Assembly (NCBI GenBank): GCA_947447825.1
Contig: CANFLL010000002.1
Location: forward strand, 1-64,000
Reading direction: 5' to 3'
Length of the DNA: 64,000 bases
From: Chitinophagaceae bacterium
Lineage (GTDB): Bacteria > Bacteroidota > Bacteroidia > Chitinophagales > Chitinophagaceae
Notes under the pieces: generated by a model
Seen by the model: the letters and a program-made list of their open reading frames with translations, nothing else
Told to the model about the DNA's origin: nothing
Databases searched by the model: none
Position numbers and translations under genes: made by a program
Shown: positions 1 to 5,723 of the stretch, piece after piece
Numbering within the stretch: position 1 is the stretch's first letter
How the letters are laid out: the number at the start of each line of letters is the position of its first letter

Positions 1-108
1 GATGTAATAAAAAAAATGAAAAGCACTACAAGCGATGTCCATTTAAAGCAATTCCAACATTTATTCCTTTCACTCATAATTCATATTTCACAACTAATAA
101 CTAACAAC

Positions 109-360
109 TCACATTTCCTCCCTAAAACCATCTCCTGTTATTCCTCGATAAAGCCTAAAACCGCCATATAATAAACTGATTCCACCAAAACCATAGCGCA
201 ATAAACTATCTATTTGAAGTACAAATTGAATTTTTAGAAACGATCCAAACAACAACACAATTGCCACACCCAGAATGATAATAGCGCGGGTGATGTCTGA
301 AACAGTTTGCAGCGTGACCCTATTACTTCGTTTTTGTTTACCAAAATTCCTCTCCTCCAT
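109..360 (-). CDS. small two-helix membrane protein, unknown function
   Basis: This encodes an 83-residue protein when read from the ATG at 360-358. A longer reading frame begins at 393, but the stretch before MEERNF looks like untranslated leader. A charged N-terminus (about residues 1-25, rich in K/R) is followed by two hydrophobic segments, about 26-48 and 55-73, and a short charged tail. That predicts an inner-membrane protein with two helices. I do not recognise a named family. The gene stands alone: upstream there is about 1 kb without a convincing gene, and downstream is the window edge. Confidence 0.6.
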   Translation of the reverse strand: MEERNFGKQKRSNRVTLQTVSDITRAIIILGVAIVLLFGSFLKIQFVLQIDSLLRYGFGGISLLYGGFRLYRGITGDGFREEM

Positions 361-1208
361 TGCTAAAACTTTCTGAAAGCGGCAATATAGCACTTTCTTT
401 TTTTGGGTATAATCGACATTTATCGAATTATCTTTTATTTAAATCTTTGATTGATGAAAACAAACAAAAAGTACGAATAAGTTAATGTTCATCAACAGCT
501 AATTTAATAGATACATCAAGCAGCAATTTTCCATAAACAATAAGAAATTTTTTTCTACCCCCACAGAAGTTTTACCCCTAAGTTCATTAGGAAAAATCAA
601 AGGACACCAAGGGTTTGCGATTGTTTTATCATTTCAAAAACAAATTACAGTACACAATCTAGGAATGTAGATTATTAGTTGTGAAGCATTATAAAGATGG
701 ACAACATTGCCTTGTTTCCTTTGTGTTTTCCTTTGCAATCTTGGCGTTAAAACTCATAACTAGGAGCCTACTTTGTAATAGTGCTTTGAATTTATAGAAT
801 ATAAATACAGTTCAGACGTAAATTTTGAACCTTTTTTCTGTCATTCTTGGCATCAGCAGCTATGTGAACAACCTTATTGCCCTGCCAATGCTGCTTTCGG
901 TAGTATTGCAATACGATGTTTCTCAACAGAAAAATACCACAGTTAGCCGCAACGCCACCACCCATTTATTGGTGGGCTGGCTACTCTCCTCTCACCACCA
1001 TCCACTTCATCTTTCTGTCATCCATCCCTTTTTTCCTTTCATCCATACCTCACTTACATTATTTAGTTTCCAAAATTGCATGCCGCAGTCATCTTTCCAC
1101 CCTCTTACACAATAGTGCTCTTCCGCTCGATAAAACCACTTTTCCTTCTGCCCTCAAATTGTTTTTTGCCACCGGATTGGTGGAGCCGCCCTAATTGTTG
1201 AGCCATTG
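361..1208. other. long intergenic stretch without a convincing gene
   Basis: About 850 bases separate the small membrane protein from the first 21-bp array. Two overlapping plus-strand open frames (825-1115 and 916-1194) are low-complexity, rich in H, S, P and L, and have no recognisable motif. A run near 600-625 resembles the degenerate 'ggacaccaagg' type of intergenic repeat seen elsewhere in the window. I see no RNA gene here. Confidence 0.5.
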
Positions 1209-1397
1209 GTTCGGCTGAACAGGAGTTTCGTAAGGGATTACAGAATATACGTGAAGCGTCACGGAAACCCCGTAAGTCAATACGAATGATTCGTTCATCT
1301 TTACGGAAGTGACGGAAGTGCTTACAGAAGTTATGTTCAACTGTACGGAAACCTCGTAAGCCCATACTGAAACGCCGCTTGAATGAACAAATGAAAG
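1209..1397. repeat. 21-bp-period degenerate palindrome array (array 1)
   Basis: Nine 12-base cores of the form GTnnnnnnnnAC begin at 1209, 1230, 1251, 1272, 1293, 1314, 1335, 1356 and 1377, so spacing is exactly 21 bp throughout. Examples are GTTCGGCTGAAC, GTAAGGGATTAC, GTGAAGCGTCAC and GTAAGCCCATAC, most of them imperfect palindromes. Cores are joined by 9-base linkers, often GGAAnnnnC. No two units are identical. The array ends about 45 bp before the start of the next gene. See the findings for the shared architecture. Confidence 0.85.
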
Positions 1398-1443
1398 TCG
1401 CAGAGGCTTTTTAAATATTTATCATCAGTTTAAAAAATTAAAA

Positions 1444-2097
1444 ATGGCACATTTCCCTCGTAAAGAGAGTCTTTTGAGCATCTATTTTCAAGTAGTTGTA
1501 TCATATATAGTATTAAATTTTGCACGTCTATTAATTACGCCTGCGAATAAAACAAAGTTGACCGATAAGTACGCAGAATGGATAACCATCTATGCATTGG
1601 CTACAACAGCCGCAACGAGTACAAAAACCAATGTGGGAGAAAAAGATAAGATTGAGGAAGAGATGAAGGTGATTTTGAGGGGTATTTATGGAGATTTTCC
1701 AGACAGCGTGTTAACCCAAACTGATAGGGATACGATGAATATTCCGGTAAATGGCGGTGCGCATCCGCATGTGCCGCTGGGTAGTAGTACCCCAATTGGA
1801 CAAGCAAATGGCGGTGCAAGGTTGCACCATGTGATAACCCTTTTGGATAGCGTTTCTAACAAACATGCCCAACCGCATGGCACAAGTGCCTGCGAAGTTT
1901 GGCAGAAAATAGGAGGCACTGCGCCTGTGGAAGCAAGCGAACTTACTTACATTGGCTCTACGAGCAATGCTGTTTTTGCAACCGATTTTGCAGGAACCGA
2001 TGCCGGAAAACTGGTGTATTACTGGATGCGTTGGGTGAACAGCCGCAACGAAAAGGGCAATTGGAGCCCAATGTTTTCGGCTAATGTGCAAGCATAA
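1444..2097 (+). CDS. Bacteroidota orphan-family protein (helical N-terminus plus Fn3-like C-terminus)
   Basis: 217 residues. The start MAHFPRKE matches the usual opening of a family of uncharacterised Bacteroidota proteins that I know only as hypothetical. Residues about 15-110 form a helical region with the family pattern ending in 'TDRDTMNIPV'. The rest resembles a beta-sandwich, with 'ACEVWQKIGG', 'FAGTDAGKLVYYWMRWVNSRNEKGNWSP' split by short gaps, and a final 'SANVQA'. This C-terminal pattern (a comparable-value phrase followed by RWVN..GxWS) suggests a fibronectin-III-like fold. There is no signal peptide. The gene lies just downstream of array 1 and upstream of a hairpin shared with the DUF5618 duplication. 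Function is unknown. Confidence 0.7.
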   Translation: MAHFPRKESLLSIYFQVVVSYIVLNFARLLITPANKTKLTDKYAEWITIYALATTAATSTKTNVGEKDKIEEEMKVILRGIYGDFPDSVLTQTDRDTMNIPVNGGAHPHVPLGSSTPIGQANGGARLHHVITLLDSVSNKHAQPHGTSACEVWQKIGGTAPVEASELTYIGSTSNAVFATDFAGTDAGKLVYYWMRWVNSRNEKGNWSPMFSANVQA

Positions 2098-2153
2098 GGA
2101 AGTTGTACGTTGTAGGTATTAAGTTATAAGTTAGGAAGGAGAGTAAAAAAAAT

Positions 2154-2200
2154 GGGTTGAAAGCAGGAGGTTTTAGGACTGAATGCTTTTGACCCTTTTA
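2154..2200 (+). terminator. hairpin copy 1 of the DUF5618 repeat unit, terminator-like
   Basis: Arms 2154-2165 (GGGTTGAAAGCA) and 2184-2195 (TGCTTTTGACCC) pair with two G-T wobbles and are followed by a short T run. The same hairpin occurs at 2652 and 3151. This copy could terminate the orphan-family gene that ends at 2097. Confidence 0.6.
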
Positions 2201-2242
2201 ATTGAGCAAAGGTTAATTAATTATATTTACACAAATAGTAAA

Positions 2243-2626
2243 ATGAAACACATAGAAGAGGCACATCGATATTTGGACAATGCAAAAGAGATTCTGTGGG
2301 ATAAAGCACAGAAAGAAGATGGGGCATACAAGGATAGAAAATATGTGAAAATGGCTGGACACACAGCCTATTCCGGGGTTTTGGTTGCTTTGGATGGATT
2401 GTTTGGGATAAAGAAAAAAGGAAGAAAAAGTGTTTTGTGGTATCAGGAAGAATTAGGAAAGATGGACAAAAAGATACTGAATAACTTCAATATTGTATAT
2501 GACACGCTGCATTTATCGATGGCTTATGACGGTAATTTGAGTGTAGTAATATCTAATGAAGGACTGAAACAAGCAGAGCAAATAATTAATTGGGTTGAAA
2601 AAAAGCAAGAATTGGTGAGTAATTAA
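2243..2626 (+). CDS. DUF5618 family protein, tandem copy 1
   Basis: 127 residues from the ATG at 2243, which is preferred over an upstream start because it gives the same length and N-terminus (MKH.EAHRYLDNAKEIL) as the second copy. The family is a small, all-helical Bacteroidota domain whose arrangement recalls HEPN-like proteins. Conserved pieces visible here are YLDNAKEIL, DRKYVKMAG, ALDGLFG and LHLSMAYDGN. The RxxxxH pair of HEPN nucleases is not evident. The region before the start holds an A/T-rich TATATTTA element at about the expected promoter position. It is nearly identical to the gene at 2742. Confidence 0.75.
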   Translation: MKHIEEAHRYLDNAKEILWDKAQKEDGAYKDRKYVKMAGHTAYSGVLVALDGLFGIKKKGRKSVLWYQEELGKMDKKILNNFNIVYDTLHLSMAYDGNLSVVISNEGLKQAEQIINWVEKKQELVSN

Positions 2627-2651
2627 GTAGTTGATTGTACGTAAATAAAAA

Positions 2652-2699
2652 GGGTTGAAAGCAGGGGGTTGAGAGACTAAATGCTTTTGGCCTTTTTTA
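2652..2699 (+). terminator. hairpin copy 2, terminator-like
   Basis: Arm 2652-2663 (GGGTTGAAAGCA) pairs through wobbles with 2682-2693, followed by a run of T. It sits just after DUF5618 copy 1, 498 bp from the first hairpin, so it probably ends that transcript. Confidence 0.65.
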
Positions 2700-2741
2700 T
2701 AAACAAGGATAATTAGAAGGTATATTTACACAAATAGTAAA

Positions 2742-3125
2742 ATGAAACACATAGCAGAAGCACATCGTTACTTGGACAATGCAAAAGAAATCCTAAGGGA
2801 GAAGGCGCAGAAAGAAGATGGCTATTACAAGGATAGAAAATATGTAAAAATGGCTGGAAATACAGCTTATGCAAGTGTTTTAGAAGCTTTGGATGGGCTT
2901 TTTGGGAAAAAGCAGAAGGGGCGGAAAAGTGTAGAATGGTATCAGGAAGAGTTGGGAAAGGTGGATAGAAAGTTGTTGAATACTTTCAATTCGGCTTATG
3001 ATAATTTGCATTTGGCAATGGGATATGATGGCAACCTAAATGTTAAGGTATGTAGCGCAGGGATTGAGGAAGCTGAAAAAATAATTAATTGGGTAGAAAC
3101 AAAGCAGGAGTTAGTGAGTAATTAA
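2742..3125 (+). CDS. DUF5618 family protein, tandem copy 2
   Basis: 127 residues, the same length as copy 1 and alignable without gaps. Differences are scattered substitutions (for example the stretch ending YDNLHLAMGYDGN instead of YDTLHLSMAYDGN), so the duplication is not very recent but both copies are intact. The 5' flank (TATATTTACACAAATAGTAAAATG) is conserved with copy 1 in the last 20 or so bases, so the duplicated unit includes the promoter. A hairpin follows at 3151. Function is unknown; paired small helical proteins of this size in accessory DNA are often toxin-antitoxin or stress related, but nothing here proves that. Confidence 0.75.
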   Translation: MKHIAEAHRYLDNAKEILREKAQKEDGYYKDRKYVKMAGNTAYASVLEALDGLFGKKQKGRKSVEWYQEELGKVDRKLLNTFNSAYDNLHLAMGYDGNLNVKVCSAGIEEAEKIINWVETKQELVSN

Positions 3126-3150
3126 GTATTTGATTGTACATAAATAAAAA

Positions 3151-3198
3151 GGGTTGAAAGCAGGAGGTTTTAGGACTGAATGCTTTCAACCTTTTTTA
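3151..3198 (+). terminator. hairpin copy 3, rho-independent terminator
   Basis: Arms GGTTGAAAGCA (3152-3162) and TGCTTTCAACC (3181-3191) are perfectly complementary over 11 bp and are followed by six T. This is the best preserved of the three hairpins and ends DUF5618 copy 2. The distance from copy 2 of the hairpin is 499 bp. Confidence 0.8.
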
Positions 3199-3506
3199 TT
3201 AGTTTTATTCTTGTAATGCAAAGTAAAAATACCCCGATGCCGCACGCCAAATCAGCCAGTTGCTCGGACTCGCTTCTCCCACACCGTCTGAGACGCGTGG
3301 TTTCGCTAAAGTCAAATACAGAAAAAGCTGCCACTTCTGTAGCCATTACTTTTTTTGAATAGGTGTTTGGTAAGGACGGCTGGCTTTGAGTTGAAAGCCC
3401 CCTTATACCCCAAACTCAGTTATCAATGTCAGTTAATTACAAAAAAACCAATCAATTGCACTATTTAAAATAAATTTCATCATCTGAAATAATATATAGA
3501 TTTACC

Positions 3507-3824
3507 ATTAAGGTTATAATTTCAAAAACAACAATTACCGATTTTGGAATTAAATACCCATTGGCAGTAGTTTCATTGAATAGCTGGTTCGAACTATCAA
3601 AAAACGCAGACTGGAGCAGTTTCGCCACTATGAAACAAACATTTAACAGTGTGGATTCAGTAGGAAACGACAGGTTTTGTTTTAACCTAAAGGGAAACGA
3701 GTTCAGGCTGATTGTGTTGATAATTTTTAAAACAAGAACAATTTTTGTTTTATGGTTTGAAACCCATTCAGAATACGACAAAATAAACAAGCATATAGGA
3801 GCTAAGAACATTCAATATAAATAG
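3507..3824 (+). CDS. higB: HigB-family mRNA interferase toxin
   Basis: The frame encodes about 105 residues with the HigB (PF09907, RelE-superfamily) pattern: WFELSKNADW, NDRFCFNLKGNEFRLIVLI and a terminal THSEYDKIN. HigB toxins cleave mRNA at the ribosome. There is no ATG or GTG before the conserved region. The frame opens after a stop at 3471, and the first conserved strand (KVIISKTTITDFG) begins with ATT at 3507, while the only standard alternative start is TTG at 3561, which would delete the N-terminal strand and helix. I give ATT at 3507 as the likeliest start. The antitoxin gene starts 8 bp downstream, the toxin-first order typical of higBA. Confidence 0.75.
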   Translation: MKVIISKTTITDFGIKYPLAVVSLNSWFELSKNADWSSFATMKQTFNSVDSVGNDRFCFNLKGNEFRLIVLIIFKTRTIFVLWFETHSEYDKINKHIGAKNIQYK

Positions 3825-3832
3825 GAAGAATT

Positions 3833-4198
3833 ATGAAAATAACAGATAACAAGCAATACAAGGAATCATTGCATAAGGTGTTCAGCCTTATGAACAAGGG
3901 GGAAAGCAACTTAACGGATACCGAAGCAAGGGAAATTAAAGTGATTTCTAAAGCAATTGAATATTATGAAGATTATATACTGAAATTGATGCCCATGCCT
4001 GTGACCATCAATGCCATCGTACAAAAAAAAGCAGAGGAAATGGAAATATCTCAAAAACAACTTGCGGATATGTTTGGCATGACGGCACCGAAACTATCAC
4101 AAATACTGAATGGTAAACGGCAGCCAGATATAAGCTTCTTAAAAGCAGTTCATCAGAAATTAGGCATTGATGGAAATTTTATTTTGGAGATGGTTTAG
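3833..4198 (+). CDS. higA: HigA-type antitoxin, XRE helix-turn-helix
   Basis: 121 residues. Residues about 1-55 are helical and acidic, as in HigA antitoxins that contact HigB. Residues about 60-115 are an XRE-type helix-turn-helix: VQKKAEEMEISQKQLADMFG, then TAPKLSQILNGKRQPDISFL. It neutralises the HigB partner and probably represses its own operon. The gene follows the toxin by 8 bp, so the two are cotranscribed. Confidence 0.85.
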   Translation: MKITDNKQYKESLHKVFSLMNKGESNLTDTEAREIKVISKAIEYYEDYILKLMPMPVTINAIVQKKAEEMEISQKQLADMFGMTAPKLSQILNGKRQPDISFLKAVHQKLGIDGNFILEMV

Positions 4199-4250
4199 TT
4201 TCATGTTGCAGCAAGCCAAAAGAACTTGATAAATTTAACGTCGAATAAAA

Positions 4251-4282
4251 AACCTGTCAGGTCTTTGAGACCTGACAGGTTT
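4251..4282. repeat. perfect 14-bp-arm palindrome, REP-like
   Basis: AACCTGTCAGGTCT and AGACCTGACAGGTT flank a very short loop. There is no T run on either side, so a simple terminator role is less likely. I know this palindrome as a common dispersed intergenic element of Bacteroidota genomes. It lies between higA and the asd promoter. Confidence 0.65.
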
Positions 4283-4302
4283 AAATTAGCAAAATAATTT
4301 TT

Positions 4303-4334
4303 TTTGCTCCAATTAAATTCAAACTATATATTTG
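4303..4334 (+). promoter_or_regulatory. consensus Bacteroidota promoter for the asd leader
   Basis: TTTG at 4303-4306, a 20-base spacer, and TATATTTG at 4327-4334 match the -33 TTTG and -7 TAnnTTTG elements of the primary Bacteroidota sigma factor. Initiation would fall at about 4338-4341, practically at the leader peptide ATG at 4342, so the leader RNA would be nearly leaderless. Confidence 0.75.
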
Positions 4335-4341
4335 CCCCGCA

Positions 4342-4401
4342 ATGATAAATAGTACAAACACAATAAAGACAATAAAGGTATTCTCGCAAGGGAAGGCTTA
4401 G
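4342..4401 (+). CDS. asd leader peptide, Thr/Ile/Lys-rich
   Basis: A 19-codon frame encodes MINSTNTIKTIKVFSQGKA. Within residues 2-11 there are three Thr and three Ile; three Lys occur in all. These are the end products of the pathway that Asd serves (Thr, Ile, Lys via diaminopimelate; Met is the start only). The stop codon at 4399-4401 directly abuts the 5' strand of the anti-terminator (4390-4398), so a ribosome reaching the stop would cover it. I infer a classical attenuation leader. Confidence 0.7.
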   Translation: MINSTNTIKTIKVFSQGKA

Positions 4402-4463
4402 TCGTTTGTGTACTTAAATATATAACAGCAGCCTTCCCACACCGGGGAGGCTGTTTTGTTTTT
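4390..4463 (+). promoter_or_regulatory. transcription attenuator: anti-terminator and terminator upstream of asd
   Basis: Segment 1 (GGGAAGGCT, 4390-4398) is perfectly complementary to segment 2 (AGCCTTCCC, 4430-4438). Segment 2 is also the 5' arm of a terminator with segment 3 (4444-4455): a 12-bp stem with two G-T pairs, loop ACACC, followed by TTGTTTTT. The pairings 1:2 and 2:3 exclude each other. Stalling on the Thr/Ile codons would leave segment 1 free, form 1:2 and allow read-through; complete translation would cover segment 1 and terminate. Confidence 0.75.
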
Positions 4464-4519
4464 AATCAATCACTAATAAAAAAAGCTGTTTAATAGACAG
4501 TAAAAAGGAGAAACAAAAA

Positions 4520-5509
4520 ATGAAAGTAGCCGTAGTTGGGGCCACAGGCCTAGTAGGCACAAAAATGTTGGAAGTGCTTGCCGAAAGAAACTTCCCAGTA
4601 ACAGAATTAGTACCCGTAGCATCTGAACGCTCTGTGGGCAAAGAGGTGGAGTTTAAAGGTAAAAAGTACAAAGTGGTAGGAATGCAGGCTGGTATTGATG
4701 CAAAACCTGCTGTTGCTATTTTTTCTGCTGGTGGTGGTACCTCTACCGAATGGGCACCAAAGTTTGCTGCTGCTGGCATTACTGTTATCGATAATAGTAG
4801 TGCTTGGCGTATGGATCCTACCAAGAAATTGGTGGTGCCAGAAGTAAATGCTGAGGTATTGACTGCTGAAGATAAAATTATTGCCAATCCAAACTGTAGT
4901 ACCATTCAAATGGTGGTTGCATTGCAGCCTTTGCATACTAAATATAAGATTAAAAGGGTGGTTGTAAGCACTTACCAAAGTGTTACTGGTACTGGTAAGG
5001 CTGCCGTTGACCAATTGTTCAACGAAAGAAAAGGTATTCAAGGCGATATGGCTTACAAATATCAGATTGACCTAAACGTTATCCCTCAAATTGATGTGTT
5101 CTTAGAAAATGGCTACACCAAAGAGGAAATGAAAATGGTGAAAGAAACTTGCAAAATCATGCAGGATGATAACATCAAGGTTACTGCTACCACTGTTCGT
5201 ATTCCTGTTGTGGGCGGACATAGCGAAAGCGTAAACGTGGAGTTTGAAAATGAATTTGATTTAGATGAAGTAAAAGCTTTATTGTCCGCAGCTCCAGGCG
5301 TTGTTTTGCAACAAAATGATGCTGAACAATTTTACCCAATGCCTTTATGGGCTCACGAAAAAGATGAGGTATTTGTAGGTCGTTTGCGTAGGGATGAGTC
5401 TCAACCAAAAACATTGAATATGTGGATTGTAAGCGATAATCTACGTAAAGGTGCTGCTACAAACGCTATTCAGATTGCAGAATACCTAACAGGTAAAGGT
5501 TTATTGTAA
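4520..5509 (+). CDS. asd: aspartate-semialdehyde dehydrogenase
   Basis: 329 residues, usual length. It reduces aspartyl phosphate to aspartate semialdehyde with NADPH, the branch point to lysine/diaminopimelate, threonine, isoleucine and methionine, in the cytoplasm. The NADP-binding start is VAVVGATGLVG (3-13). SAGGGTS lies at about 69-75. The nucleophile Cys126 sits in NPNCSTIQ, and a substrate-binding His is in PVVGGHSES. A purine-rich AAAAAGGAG precedes the ATG. The gene is monocistronic, with a strong terminator after it and an attenuator before it, so regulation by Thr/Ile/Lys charging is likely. Confidence 0.95.
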   Translation: MKVAVVGATGLVGTKMLEVLAERNFPVTELVPVASERSVGKEVEFKGKKYKVVGMQAGIDAKPAVAIFSAGGGTSTEWAPKFAAAGITVIDNSSAWRMDPTKKLVVPEVNAEVLTAEDKIIANPNCSTIQMVVALQPLHTKYKIKRVVVSTYQSVTGTGKAAVDQLFNERKGIQGDMAYKYQIDLNVIPQIDVFLENGYTKEEMKMVKETCKIMQDDNIKVTATTVRIPVVGGHSESVNVEFENEFDLDEVKALLSAAPGVVLQQNDAEQFYPMPLWAHEKDEVFVGRLRRDESQPKTLNMWIVSDNLRKGAATNAIQIAEYLTGKGLL

Positions 5510-5528
5510 CCCTTACTTATCAATAACA

Positions 5529-5570
5529 AAAACGCCTCGAAGCTTTACTGTTTCGGGGCGTTTTGTTTTA
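5529..5570 (+). terminator. rho-independent terminator of asd
   Basis: Arms 5529-5541 and 5552-5564 form a 13-bp stem (AAAACGCCTCGAA with TTCGGGGCGTTTT, one G-T pair) followed by GTTTTA. Confidence 0.9.
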
Positions 5571-5723
5571 ATAGGTGCAATAATCTTCTTTGAATCTAGT
5601 ATCTAATTTTCAATCATAAAATATCTTTAGTAAAAATTATACAATCTATCGTTACATTTTTCTTTGAATGACACTTATAGAAGCAACTATTATTTTTGAC
5701 TGATATAAACAATTAAACTGCTG

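Noticed and set aside
825..1194. Two overlapping open frames upstream of array 1
   Set aside because: Low-complexity composition, overlapping frames, no domain or start signal.
2154..3198. Integron-like gene cassettes with attC sites flanking the DUF5618 genes
   Set aside because: The hairpin arms carry GTTGAAA on the left and TTTCAAC on the right, the reverse of attC (RYYYAAC first, GTTRRRY last), and a T run follows each hairpin. No integrase is present. They are terminator-like.
3180..3362. 60-codon frame after the DUF5618 copies
   Set aside because: It starts inside the terminator hairpin and has no family features.
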